Program-made: the position numbers and the translations under genes
In this document: positions 23,728-33,488 of the stretch, piece by piece
Position numbering within the stretch: position 1 is the stretch's first letter
Layout of the letters: each line of letters opens with the position of its first letter
Virus record (IMG/VR): IMGVR_UViG_3300030118_002208
Span: 1-39,958 of that record
Length of the DNA: 39,958 nt
Strand: one strand, 5' to 3'
DNA from: a virus
The notes under the pieces: generated by a model
Database searches by the model: none
The model's input: only the letters and a program-made list of their open reading frames with translations
What the model was told of the DNA's origin: nothing

Positions 23728-25355
23728 CCTACTCTCCTCTCTGTCCGTGAATCAACATTCTGATTACCTGCTTCTTGTGGTAATCCTGTGAATCTCTTAT
23801 CAGGGCCAGTTTCCATAGATGGTTTGTTTCTAGTTTCCCCACCGCCTTGACCACCCATCAAAGCCTGTTCTTGTAATTGTCCTAATTGACTTGCATCAAT
23901 ATCAGTTCCTGCGTATGGGTCAGTCTCAACCTCTTCTTCTGCTCCTTCCTGTGGTGGTGCTTCGGGTTTAGGGTCAGGCTTCTTGAAAGTGAATCTTCCC
24001 TCGTCATCCATATCAACCTCAAAGCCGAGATTCTTGATTGATGCTGCTACGTTGACCTCAATCTCTCTCTTTCTTAGTTTGGCAATCTCATCCTCTTCCT
24101 CTGAAGGCGGTAGTTTTAGTTGCCAGTCTGTGATTCCAAACTCCATAGTCATGAATGGGAAGACGTACTCATTCCAAATCGTCTGTGCCATTTCGACTGC
24201 TCTGTTGGTTACGAGTATCTGCATACCCTCGTTGTTGAGACCGCCACTTGCAGAGTTATCTGCCATGAAGATTTTACTTACTCCGTAGAAGGCAGCGATT
24301 CTATCTCTCAAGTCTTCCTTGACTTGTATGTAGTCCATCTCCTTTAGGCTGTCCATGAACTTGACCCATTCAACTGCTCCCGTTTTTCCTTCACCTTCTA
24401 TACCCATCACTGGAATGAAGTGAGGGTCTTGCTCCATCTTCTCCTTCACGCCACGCCAAAAGGACTTCATCGATTCCATGTTTCTAGTTTGCACTGCTAG
24501 TATTCCTCTTGGCATTCTAGCCTTTGTGTACGAGGAGTTGACATAGTTCTCCATAGCGATAAGCGTGGTGATGTGATTCCACAGAGTCATTATCGGAGAC
24601 TGGCCGTAGAGTCTTGATGGTGCATACTTGCTGAAGTGTAGAACTTCTCCATCGATAAAATACTGCTCCTTTCCATTTGCCCTATTGACGTAATGAACAG
24701 GATGTAACTCAGAACCACACATCTCACAGGAGTCAGTCATTGACTTGCTGATGAAGTTTCGATGGTTCAAGCAAGTGAATCCCTCACTTCCTCTTTCACC
24801 ATTCTCATCAGCGTATATGTGCATACTAACAGGGTCTCCACGATAGACTTCTTTGATTCGATGCATACGAATGTCGCCATTACCATCGACATAGTATTCC
24901 TTCACCATGATTAGATATGCATCATCCATGATATTGAGGTCGTCTTCCATCTCCTTGAGAACATCAACGAACATCTGTTCTCCCTTGTTGACATACCCAT
25001 CGAGTAATTTCTTGATGTACTTCAACTGATTTCTATCGGGTTTAACTAGATTAGTGCTTCCACATTCAACACACTCTGTTACTGCTTGTTTGTGTTCCTT
25101 TGCACAGTCACCACAGCGAGCGGTGAACTTCTCTTCCCAAACATATCCTCTTCTGAATATTTCATTCTTCAACTGTGTGATGCATGTCCTAGCAATCACT
25201 GATTGATATGTGACATGGTATATTATCGGGGCTGTTATGAGATAGGATGTATCTTTCTCTTGTATTCCCGGATTGTATATCGTTCTGTCTTGGGGCTTCG
25301 GTGTTGTCCTGCGTGTTAATCGCTGAAACAACGAGGGTCTTTTTTCTTCTACCAT
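23724..25355 (-). CDS. Portal protein with two zinc-binding insertions
   Basis: A 543-residue protein. The portal signature is the region HFSKYAPSRLYGQSPIMTLW (about 240-260) with the following helices and the KIFMADNSASGGLNNEGMQI segment near residue 370. It forms the dodecameric ring through which DNA is packaged and ejected. Two metal-like sites interrupt the clip/wing side: CGDC...CVEC at 81-98 and CLNH...CEMC at 195-213. The C-terminus is Pro/Gln/Glu-rich and disordered. It starts one base after the LAGLIDADG protein. Zinc ribbons are uncommon in portals. Confidence 0.88.
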   Translation of the reverse strand: MVEEKRPSLFQRLTRRTTPKPQDRTIYNPGIQEKDTSYLITAPIIYHVTYQSVIARTCITQLKNEIFRRGYVWEEKFTARCGDCAKEHKQAVTECVECGSTNLVKPDRNQLKYIKKLLDGYVNKGEQMFVDVLKEMEDDLNIMDDAYLIMVKEYYVDGNGDIRMHRIKEVYRGDPVSMHIYADENGERGSEGFTCLNHRNFISKSMTDSCEMCGSELHPVHYVNRANGKEQYFIDGEVLHFSKYAPSRLYGQSPIMTLWNHITTLIAMENYVNSSYTKARMPRGILAVQTRNMESMKSFWRGVKEKMEQDPHFIPVMGIEGEGKTGAVEWVKFMDSLKEMDYIQVKEDLRDRIAAFYGVSKIFMADNSASGGLNNEGMQILVTNRAVEMAQTIWNEYVFPFMTMEFGITDWQLKLPPSEEEDEIAKLRKREIEVNVAASIKNLGFEVDMDDEGRFTFKKPDPKPEAPPQEGAEEEVETDPYAGTDIDASQLGQLQEQALMGGQGGGETRNKPSMETGPDKRFTGLPQEAGNQNVDSRTERRVG

Positions 25356-25356
25356 T

Positions 25357-26694
25357 TTATTCTACCTCGTTCTTTACTATGGATTCTAACTTGTCCATTT
25401 CTATTGTTTTGTCATTCTCGTAATACTTCGCAACAGTGTCAATATCAATGTTGTATTTTGCGAAGTCGTAGTTCTTATCGTCTTTATGATTCTCATACTT
25501 CATGAGTTTGAAGAGTTCTTCCTTGCGAGCGTTATACCAAGATGCCTTCTTGTGGCTCTTCTTCATACGAAGCAACTCGACCAGTATCTCTGCGTTCTTC
25601 TTCTTGAGTTTGAAATAGGGCATACACTTGCTTAGTATTTCAGTAACGTCATTACGAGAGTAGAAGTTCAATCTGTTGATTGGCTTGGTGTCCTGTGGTG
25701 ATTTTTGGTCTAGGTGTAGCCTACCACAGCCTAGTGACTTATGCATCTCTAGCATGAAGGCTTTACCTCTGTCTCCGGTGGCAACCAAACCAACTCTAGG
25801 ATTGTGGTTCTTGTCCATTGTGATGTATCCATCCGAGTCGATGAATGCAGCAGTGTAGGCATATATGTCCTTCTTTATCTCATCACTCATCTTGTATAAT
25901 GCACCATCTACAACTGTCACATTAGCAGAACGTGCCATCTTGGATATCATAGATGGGGAAGTCCTTCTGAAGAGATTGGTTGGTAGTCTTTCATGGACTT
26001 GCCTAGCAGAGATTCCTTGTTCCTCACTAACTAGTTTTACGATGTGTCTCTTAATGAGTTCCTTTGGCCCTATGTTGACTACATATTTTTTAATTGTAGA
26101 GTTTACTTCTCTCTTTGTGCTTGCCATTTCCTTTGTCAACCTAGCATACTCTTCACCATATGCCATCCCATCTCTGTCTAGCCTTGCCTCCCAATATTTG
26201 CATAGGGTGTCAATTATATCCCTACGAGTCTGCTCATCATGAATCAAAGACAGTTTGATTATATTCTCCTCGGATAGAGTCAAGTCTTTCAATGCAGGTT
26301 TGTATTTTCTAATCCAATATATCTTGTTTATGTTTTCATCTAAATGATTAGAGTATGCGTTGATTAGATTGTCTATTGATTTCGTGACTGCTATCTTCGG
26401 CTCTCCCTTCAGGGTTCTACGATAGGTTCTCAACTCCTTTATCATGAGGGGGATGTCCCTTCCTTCTATCTCATATTTCTTCAATGAGTTGCTCATTGCC
26501 TTTCTAGCCTCTGATAGACCAACGTTGTATTCCTTTGCGAATTTCTTCTCTATCTCAAAATGACTAGTTAGTGGTTGATTATCTAACCATTCACTTTTGA
26601 GCGACTCTGTGAGTTCCTTCTGCCTCTCTTGGAGTTCCTCTTCTTGGTCAGCGAGTGCAGCCGCTTCCCTGAGTTTATCTCCTTTTTCTCCCAC
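25357..26694 (-). CDS. LAGLIDADG-containing protein between TerL and portal
   Basis: A 445-residue protein. Residues 1-210 are helical and charged with no recognised fold. Residues 214-270 (IKRHIVKLVSEEQGISARQV) look like a winged helix. Residues 281-289 TAAFIDSDG are a LAGLIDADG helix, followed by GLVATGDRGKAFMLEMHKSL and LNFYSRNDVTEILSKCMPYF, typical of homing endonuclease repeats. Only one motif is present, so it would act as a dimer or be a transcription-type derivative. The position between terminase and portal raises the option that the helical N-terminal part is a packaging protein that captured the domain. Confidence 0.75.
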   Translation of the reverse strand: MGEKGDKLREAAALADQEEELQERQKELTESLKSEWLDNQPLTSHFEIEKKFAKEYNVGLSEARKAMSNSLKKYEIEGRDIPLMIKELRTYRRTLKGEPKIAVTKSIDNLINAYSNHLDENINKIYWIRKYKPALKDLTLSEENIIKLSLIHDEQTRRDIIDTLCKYWEARLDRDGMAYGEEYARLTKEMASTKREVNSTIKKYVVNIGPKELIKRHIVKLVSEEQGISARQVHERLPTNLFRRTSPSMISKMARSANVTVVDGALYKMSDEIKKDIYAYTAAFIDSDGYITMDKNHNPRVGLVATGDRGKAFMLEMHKSLGCGRLHLDQKSPQDTKPINRLNFYSRNDVTEILSKCMPYFKLKKKNAEILVELLRMKKSHKKASWYNARKEELFKLMKYENHKDDKNYDFAKYNIDIDTVAKYYENDKTIEMDKLESIVKNEVE

Positions 26695-26703
26695 ATCTTC
26701 ACC

Positions 26704-28140
26704 TCAAAAGTTGATACCCATCACACCGGATACACTACGCCGAGTAGTGGTAGGTTCATCAAAGATGTCCAAGTCATCCAACAAAACAAACTGTTCTCCT
26801 GTTCCCTGAGCAGCAGCATTTGCCAATGCTAAACTCATCACTAAATCGTCATGTGCGCCGACTCCCTCAAACTTACCACTTGTAGTTATTGAGAACATCG
26901 ATAGTTCCTCAATCAAAGCACCAGTCAGTCTTCTACTTGCATTATCACCATAAGGCATGATTATCTTCTGATTCTCTATATTCATCTGAAGATTTAGAAT
27001 TATCTCCTGTTTCTTCTTTCTAGTTGTGTTGAAGTCTCTGACATTCAAATCTGTCATATTCTTGAGTTCCTGTGTGAATGCCTTTGCGAATGTGTTAGTC
27101 TCAAATAGAATCTCTTCCGGCTCAAACACCTTACCAATCAAACGTATCTTCTCTATGTTCTCTCTGAACTCTATGTTCTTGGCTCTGTCAACATGAACGA
27201 TTGCCTTGTTCTTATTCTCATCCACCTCTAAAACTGTGATTACGTTATAGTCACCATCAGTTGAGATAGCAGGGTCAACACCGACATAGTATTTGTAGCC
27301 CTTGTCTTTCCTATTTCCTAGTTTCAAAATGTAGTCCTTGTTCTTACACTTCTCGATAAACTCAGGATTGAAGAGAGCAGTTCCAGTGGAGATTGGAACA
27401 CATAGATACTCTCTTGTAAACTTCAGAGAACCTATCTCTGCCTTCCTCTGCATTAGTGCATCGAAGTCCCAACGGTCAGGCCAAAGTGGTTCATTCAATG
27501 CATTGAGACATGGGTATTTCGTGACAGTGTATGCCTCGTTCTCTTCCAATTGTGCAAAGATATCAGTGTAGGTAAACGGTGTTCCAATCATCCTTAGTTT
27601 GGAAGTGTGATGCAAAGTAGGAATCATGTCACCGAAGAACCAATCTGTTACTCTCTGAATACCAGCGAGACTGAACTCCTTCAAGGGGTCGTCAATGATA
27701 ATCTCCTGTGGGTGAAGACCACGAATCTGAGAACCAACGGAACGCTCTAGAATCGCATTACCGTTGGTAAGTTGAATGTTCCCGATTGCCCATCCACGAC
27801 TAGGCTTGAATTGTTTCAACGCTGGATGGTTGAAGTATCTGTCAATCTCCCTCATGTGAACAAGGGTCTGCTTTTGGTTTGATGATATGTATAACATCTG
27901 AAAGGGAGGCTCTTGGAATATGAGATTCCATACAACCCAACAATGCATGAAGACTGACTTTCCGTGGTCTCTGCTACAAACGATAACTGTCCTGTCAGTC
28001 TTCTCCATAGACTCTAACCACTCTTTCATGTATTCAGGATACATCATACCCAATACGTTCTGAAAGAAATACGGAAATGAGTTTCTAGATAACTCCATAT
28101 CCATGCTAGATACGAAATCTAAGTTGTCTAGTTCAGGCAC
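26704..28140 (-). CDS. terL: Terminase large subunit
   Basis: A packaging ATPase/nuclease of 478 residues from GTG 28140 (GAGAGGTG upstream, start overlapping the previous stop as TAGTG); ATG 28173 would add 11 residues. ATPase: Walker A SRDHGKS at 56-62, Walker B IIIDDP with Asp150-Asp151. Nuclease: VGVDPA (D289), ILFETN (E347) and the HDDLVMSLALA helix (H430, D431, D432), the RNase H-like triad. It pumps DNA into the prohead through the portal and cuts concatemers. It is followed by the LAGLIDADG protein and portal. Confidence 0.95.
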   Translation of the reverse strand: MPELDNLDFVSSMDMELSRNSFPYFFQNVLGMMYPEYMKEWLESMEKTDRTVIVCSRDHGKSVFMHCWVVWNLIFQEPPFQMLYISSNQKQTLVHMREIDRYFNHPALKQFKPSRGWAIGNIQLTNGNAILERSVGSQIRGLHPQEIIIDDPLKEFSLAGIQRVTDWFFGDMIPTLHHTSKLRMIGTPFTYTDIFAQLEENEAYTVTKYPCLNALNEPLWPDRWDFDALMQRKAEIGSLKFTREYLCVPISTGTALFNPEFIEKCKNKDYILKLGNRKDKGYKYYVGVDPAISTDGDYNVITVLEVDENKNKAIVHVDRAKNIEFRENIEKIRLIGKVFEPEEILFETNTFAKAFTQELKNMTDLNVRDFNTTRKKKQEIILNLQMNIENQKIIMPYGDNASRRLTGALIEELSMFSITTSGKFEGVGAHDDLVMSLALANAAAQGTGEQFVLLDDLDIFDEPTTTRRSVSGVMGINF

Positions 28141-28625
28141 TAGAAAACACCTCTCATTAGAATGAACCTCCAACCCAAGTTCTTCTTGATGCCCCAGTCA
28201 TCACCATACCTCTGTCGAAACTTATCGACTAACTCTTCAGGTATTCCCATTAAATCATCAGTTTGAAACTTCAGATTTCTATGCAAACCAACCCATGTTT
28301 GCTGTGGTATCTTCGTAGACCGAAGCCCTAGAATCTTAGGTTTACCTGCTAACTTGTCCATCCTATACTGCAAGAGTGCCTTCCAGTTTCCACCGCCTTT
28401 CGGTGCTTTTCTGTCTCTCGCCTTCAACCCGCCTAAGATACCATAGTCTCCCTTGTCACTGTATCCAGCAATACCAACAACCTCACCATCATTTGTTCTA
28501 ATGACCCAATTATCCAAGTCATACCAAGAAGGAGCGTTTCTCACAAATGGGTCATCAGGGTTGTCCCTGTTCCACATGAAGATGGCATCTTTTTGGGATA
28601 CTTCCTTGATTTGTATATCTGCCAT
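28140..28625 (-). CDS. GNAT-like N-acetyltransferase domain protein
   Basis: A 161-residue protein; ATG 28625 has AGGTGAGGAA upstream, and longer frames overlap the preceding gene. The arrangement NWVIRTNDGEVVGIAGYSDK (strands 2-3), a basic loop KARDRKAPKGGGNWKALLQY near the pyrophosphate-binding helix and a following strand GKPKILGLRSTKI resembles the GNAT fold. The target is unknown. It abuts TerL, and its stop is fused with the TerL start, so it is co-translated with the packaging genes. Confidence 0.6.
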   Translation of the reverse strand: MADIQIKEVSQKDAIFMWNRDNPDDPFVRNAPSWYDLDNWVIRTNDGEVVGIAGYSDKGDYGILGGLKARDRKAPKGGGNWKALLQYRMDKLAGKPKILGLRSTKIPQQTWVGLHRNLKFQTDDLMGIPEELVDKFRQRYGDDWGIKKNLGWRFILMRGVF

Positions 28626-28629
28626 TTCC

Positions 28630-31593
28630 TCACCTGAAGTTCGCTTTGAGGAAATAGACCCCCTCTTGTGGAATGCCGTACTTAGTCCCAATATTACTCA
28701 TTGAGTCTAGTTCCTTGACAACCTTCTCTACTTCCATAGCAGACATGTCTACATTGTACTTGTCGTTCATCAGGTCTATCGCCTCTGAAACCGCATCGTA
28801 GTTTTCTATATTGGACATGCCGTAGTAAATCGGCTTTCCTAGCATCTTCCTGATTTCATCGTGAGCCTTGAGAATCAATGTCTGTTCCTCGGACTTCGTT
28901 ATCTTCAAGTCCGTTTCTGCTTGTTCTATATTTCCAATCAGTGATTCTGAACCCTTGACCTTATCCTTGTATGTCTCCTTATTGGATATGAGATGATTGA
29001 GAACTGCCTCAAATGGATATACCTTGCTTGCCTCATAATCCTTAGCCCACTCGCTCGTTGGTTTCTTACTTCCTCCTAGCCCGAACTCTTTGGCATCCAA
29101 GCCTGACTCATCGAATATATTGTGCAAGAAGTTTCCAAACTCCACATTGACAGCATTGGTTATCTCACCGTCATAGATGTCATCTATCTCATCTGCTAGT
29201 TTCTTGGTTGTCTGCAACAACTCCTCTTGCTTTGACCCCACATTCAGGCCAGTCAGCAGTTGGGAGAAGTCTCGTATCTCCTTTATCTGACCTAGACTCA
29301 GACTGAACTCGTTACTCTCCATCCTTAGAAGTGCTATGAGAGGACTCACCTCTGCGTTAGTCTCCATCGCTATGTTCTCAATAGGCCGACTACCAACTTT
29401 CTCAATGAACTCAAGTGGTATGTCTGATGGCTTGAACTTGCTCCTGCTAGGCTCTATGTAGAAATCCACTATCGCTTTTATTAGGTCTTCAAACTTATCA
29501 CCTATATTCAATCTGTTCAATTCCTTGATGTGAGTAAGCCCTGCTCCTGCTCTACCGAATGAGGCTCTAGGAGAACGTGCTTCTCTCATAGTCTCACCTT
29601 CCTTCGTTTTCCTCTCTTGCTGTCCAAGACCAACACTGCCAGCCTTTGAGCGTCTTTCAAAATCAGTGCCGAACTCTATGAACTCGTTGACCGTTTCCAA
29701 ATACTTCTGAATTCTTTGGTGAACCTTCTCATCATCCTCTGAAGTTCTACCTAGTTCCTTCATCACTGGAAGATACAATTCCCTTACCGAGCCAACCTCC
29801 ATCTGCTGCAAGTCCTTTATGTGACTCTCCAAGCGAGGTATCAAGTCACCCATATCGATGATAACAAGACCAGTCTTCATCCTTCTTTCGATTTCACGCA
29901 ACTGCTTCTTTAGAGATGCTCCTGCGACTAACGCTCCTGTGTCATCCCTCTCTGCTGCGTAGGCATATAGAGGGTCTACCTTTATCTTTGAGAATGAGTT
30001 TATCTTATCCTTCAAATCATCTTCACTATCTAGGCTTTCTAATTCGTCAACCATTGCAGCATAGTCCTCCATTGGTATGTCGTCTATGGTCTTCCTGTCT
30101 TCGTCAAGCATTGTGATGTCTGCCTTTGGTAATTGTGCATTCTCTTTCAGGAACTCCATTAGGAGTGAGATGGCCTTGTCTTCTATGTTGGCTATATCTT
30201 CAATCTCCACCCTTTCGTAAAGGGCAATATAATTCAACTCCTCAACCTTGAAAGCGACAAACTCATCGAAGACCTTCTTCAACTCAGGAGAATACTGGTC
30301 GCTGATTTGGTCAATGGCATCCTTGAAGGCATTGTGTGCTTCCTTGAAATCCTCAAACTCAGAGTTTATTCTCTTCCAATAATTGTAGATTTCTTGTCTT
30401 CTCTTTCTGTCCTTGGTATCTATTCTGCCCATTATCTCAGAAGCCCTCAGTGTGGAGATGCTATACCTTCCTTTGCCCTCTGTCTTCTTCTGCCCTAATT
30501 CCTTAAGCATCGTTTTGAATGGATACATGATAGGAATCAGATACTCAGGTATCGAAGTATCTAGAATCTTAATTGCTCTGTCGGTGTCCATTTTGTCGAA
30601 GCCCAATCTGATGTTCTTCTTGACATAGTTCTCCCATCCTCTATTCCTAGTTAGTGTCCTTTTCGGACTGCGGAACTTATCGAAGTAGAACTTGACTATC
30701 TTCTCATCCAAGGGTTCTCCCCTTAGCCTGAACAATCCTAGTATGTCTAGCAAGTCCTTATCCTGCTTGACATTGTTCACTACTTCAGAGGCAGTCATCT
30801 TGACTCTCTCTGAGTCACCTGCTTCTGACACTGCCTCAAACCCTAGAACTATTACCTCCTCTAGAAGAGGCTTTCTCTTTCTTGCTGGAATCTGCTTGAA
30901 ACTTGGAAACTTCTCTTCTACCTCATCTGCGACATCCTCTAGAACTGCTCTAGGTTTCTTCGTTGTTCCATCTGCATTTAGAATGAGCCTACCTTGGAGG
31001 TTCTTCCCCCTCATTATCGCAATGTCGCTAGAGGCTCTAGAGTTGGACTTGTTCTGCAAGTAGACGTAAAGCACATCATCGGGGAAGGCTTTCATGTCAC
31101 GAAGTTTCAGTTTCTCAGTAATCTCCTGTTTTGGTGCAGGTTTAGCAGAATCATCAGCATCCATATCCTCTTTGATTTGCCTTATCATTTCCTTGTCAGA
31201 ATATTTCTTCGGAATGCTTTCCTCATCCTCAAACTCAACAGTTTGGAATCCATCTATTATTTCATTTTTAGGAGTTGGTTTCTTACCCTCTTTACGATTA
31301 AGTGGAGTATCCTTAATCGCTGGAACTCCTTGACCATTGACTACCTTTATCTTCCTTCTAGTAACTTTCTTGGTATCGTACTCCTGTAATCCCCTTATGT
31401 CCATCTCCGCAACTAGTTGTTGTGTTGTCATTTGTTCAGGGTCTTTGCGAACGGGTTTCTTCGATGTTTTCTTTGGAGAGCCATCTTCATTGAAGTGTTC
31501 AGCGTTTAACCTATCCATGTATGCTTCAAGAGCATCCTCGCCACCTTCCATGAGGAAAGAAAACGCCCTGTTCAAATCGACTTCGGGCTTCAT
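28630..31593 (-). CDS. Very large helical protein, 987 residues, unknown
   Basis: ATG 31593 overlaps the upstream stop (ATGA) and follows GGGGGTGGG. The protein is helical and charged throughout, with no visible enzymatic motif, no membrane segment and no tag (it begins MKPEVDLNRAFSFLMEGGED). Three regions can be told apart: a basic linker (residues 1-150), a long helical body with acidic stretches (150-700), and a C-terminal helical part that includes a Gly-rich hinge near SFGRAGAGLTHIKE. Size and position next to a tagged 632-residue protein suggest an internal virion or ejection protein (inference). Confidence 0.7.
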   Translation of the reverse strand: MKPEVDLNRAFSFLMEGGEDALEAYMDRLNAEHFNEDGSPKKTSKKPVRKDPEQMTTQQLVAEMDIRGLQEYDTKKVTRRKIKVVNGQGVPAIKDTPLNRKEGKKPTPKNEIIDGFQTVEFEDEESIPKKYSDKEMIRQIKEDMDADDSAKPAPKQEITEKLKLRDMKAFPDDVLYVYLQNKSNSRASSDIAIMRGKNLQGRLILNADGTTKKPRAVLEDVADEVEEKFPSFKQIPARKRKPLLEEVIVLGFEAVSEAGDSERVKMTASEVVNNVKQDKDLLDILGLFRLRGEPLDEKIVKFYFDKFRSPKRTLTRNRGWENYVKKNIRLGFDKMDTDRAIKILDTSIPEYLIPIMYPFKTMLKELGQKKTEGKGRYSISTLRASEIMGRIDTKDRKRRQEIYNYWKRINSEFEDFKEAHNAFKDAIDQISDQYSPELKKVFDEFVAFKVEELNYIALYERVEIEDIANIEDKAISLLMEFLKENAQLPKADITMLDEDRKTIDDIPMEDYAAMVDELESLDSEDDLKDKINSFSKIKVDPLYAYAAERDDTGALVAGASLKKQLREIERRMKTGLVIIDMGDLIPRLESHIKDLQQMEVGSVRELYLPVMKELGRTSEDDEKVHQRIQKYLETVNEFIEFGTDFERRSKAGSVGLGQQERKTKEGETMREARSPRASFGRAGAGLTHIKELNRLNIGDKFEDLIKAIVDFYIEPSRSKFKPSDIPLEFIEKVGSRPIENIAMETNAEVSPLIALLRMESNEFSLSLGQIKEIRDFSQLLTGLNVGSKQEELLQTTKKLADEIDDIYDGEITNAVNVEFGNFLHNIFDESGLDAKEFGLGGSKKPTSEWAKDYEASKVYPFEAVLNHLISNKETYKDKVKGSESLIGNIEQAETDLKITKSEEQTLILKAHDEIRKMLGKPIYYGMSNIENYDAVSEAIDLMNDKYNVDMSAMEVEKVVKELDSMSNIGTKYGIPQEGVYFLKANFR

Positions 31594-33488
31594 TGACCCA
31601 CCCCCTGTGATATCTGAATCCAAATTGCAGGTTCTACAAAGCCACCATCGGGACTAGGTATCTTAGTACCCATGACCTTGCCCTCTGCACTGATGTCTTT
31701 CATTCTATTCTTTACGTTGTCAAGGAATGTCCTTCTTACTTTAGGATACAACTCGATAACTAAATTCTTGAAATCCTCACTGCTTATATCCCCGTCTTCC
31801 AAGTCTCGCTCATCTATACCATCAGTCTCATATTTGTCATATATTGCATCATAGGAGTCAGACTTGAAGTATTCACTCAATCTCTTTATTGTGATGACAA
31901 TCCTATCCAGCGTTCCATCGTTTGCTGGATTCTTAGATGGGGTTAAATTGTCACTTATCGTATCTTCAAGAATAGACCAAGCATCAGAAACCTTCTCTTC
32001 CACGAAATATCTGAGTTTGGGTTTGTCTACATCGAGGGATTGCATTCTATTTGTCTTTCTATTGAGTCTCATATTCTCTAAAGCACCAATGACATCATCG
32101 ATGTCTCCGACCTCTTCCTCAATAGCATCCATGTTCTCAAACTTATCATTGATTCCTAGTTTCTTTATGGCTGCGGTGAAGTTCTTTGCGGAGTCATCCT
32201 CTAGTGCTTCGACTAACTCATCCCTTATCTCTTCGGTCATAGCGTTGGTTGTGTCACCCGATACCTCTGCCATCACCTCTTTGAATGCGGCATTCGCATC
32301 CTCGTCTGCCTTGATGTCTGCAAACATCCTTCTCTTCGCATCATTGCCCTTTCTTGAGAGACTGTCATACTTGTTCCTGTTGTCTTCCCTGAGTTTGATT
32401 CTTCTTTCTTTCTCCTCATCGGACTCTCCTTTAGGCCCAAACCAGTTCTCTATGTCTTGTTTGTACTTATCGTAAATGACGCTTATGCTTGGCTCGTCTA
32501 TTATTTCGTCTATTATCTTCCGCAAGGCTCTTTCCTCTACATTGCCACGCTTCTTGTAGGATGTCGGAACTGCGGATTGATTAAACTCCTCGTTCTCTAA
32601 TACGAACTCTAAGGCAGGTGACATTACTCTAGTTCCGAACAAAAGCAAAGTTCCTGAATCCTTGCTATCAGTGATGAAGTCTCTCTTCTTATCTCTGACT
32701 GAGGAGACATTCATTATCTTCTTGATGTAGTCAATCGCTACATCGTCACTGATGCTAGTCCCAATGTCTACTTGAGGAACACCGCCTATCTTGAGAATCT
32801 TCTTGATTTCAACTAGTTCAGGATACTTGTCCTCTGCATCACTTAGGATTATTCTTCTCAGAGTCCTGTTCGTCTGTATGAATCTCCTCACTCTTTGGTT
32901 ACTCGCATCTAACTTAGCAGCATACTTCTTCTTTCCTCTTCCTTGCAGGATTTTCAGGAGTTCTTCGTACTTCTTAGTCTTGATGAAACTCTTTACATCA
33001 GCATCGAGATTGCCTCTGATGTTTCCTTTACTGGTCTTCTTTGGTTTTATGTCATTCAATCGAGCAATGACCTCATCGACATCATCCACAACTTCATCCG
33101 GTTTGACTTCTTGTAACTTGAAGTCTGTTCCTCTAATGTTCACTACCTCTCCTTGAAGAAGTCTCTTTGCCTTCTGAACAGATTGTATTTGTGAAGAGGA
33201 CAAGCCATCTTTCGTATACTCCGCCCAAGTATCGTCATTAGACGCTGCTTGCCAAATCTCAAACGTTGGTGTGCCTCGCTTCACTGGAAAGTTCTTCACT
33301 TCCTGTTTGCCGAAATCGAAGAGATTCGCATCCTTCGTCTTTGCAGACTCCTTCTGTCTCTCTAACTTTCTCTTTCTGTCTTTGTGAAACTTCGCTCTCT
33401 TACCTGACTTGTCCCAAGTTCCCATCACTGGCTTCTCAACTGGTTTAGGGCCAATTTTCTTTTCCTTGAGAACGTCTTGCCAACTCAC
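31590..33488 (-). CDS. MSW-tagged large protein, 632 residues
   Basis: GTG 33488, preceded by GGAGGG, gives MSWQDVLKEKKIGPKPVEKP. After the tag is a Lys/Arg-rich linker (residues 15-60) and then a helical body rich in Asp, Glu and Lys up to the C-terminus. An upstream ATG (33503) would put the Shine-Dalgarno inside the gene. Start and stop overlap neighbours (GTGA, ATGA). This is the largest protein that carries the tag. No homologous family recognised. Confidence 0.72.
   Translation of the reverse strand: MSWQDVLKEKKIGPKPVEKPVMGTWDKSGKRAKFHKDRKRKLERQKESAKTKDANLFDFGKQEVKNFPVKRGTPTFEIWQAASNDDTWAEYTKDGLSSSQIQSVQKAKRLLQGEVVNIRGTDFKLQEVKPDEVVDDVDEVIARLNDIKPKKTSKGNIRGNLDADVKSFIKTKKYEELLKILQGRGKKKYAAKLDASNQRVRRFIQTNRTLRRIILSDAEDKYPELVEIKKILKIGGVPQVDIGTSISDDVAIDYIKKIMNVSSVRDKKRDFITDSKDSGTLLLFGTRVMSPALEFVLENEEFNQSAVPTSYKKRGNVEERALRKIIDEIIDEPSISVIYDKYKQDIENWFGPKGESDEEKERRIKLREDNRNKYDSLSRKGNDAKRRMFADIKADEDANAAFKEVMAEVSGDTTNAMTEEIRDELVEALEDDSAKNFTAAIKKLGINDKFENMDAIEEEVGDIDDVIGALENMRLNRKTNRMQSLDVDKPKLRYFVEEKVSDAWSILEDTISDNLTPSKNPANDGTLDRIVITIKRLSEYFKSDSYDAIYDKYETDGIDERDLEDGDISSEDFKNLVIELYPKVRRTFLDNVKNRMKDISAEGKVMGTKIPSPDGGFVEPAIWIQISQGVGQ

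Noticed and set aside
31864-32475. A 203-codon plus-strand frame opposite the 632-residue gene
   Set aside because: Antisense shadow with Ser/Leu-rich low complexity and no upstream signals.
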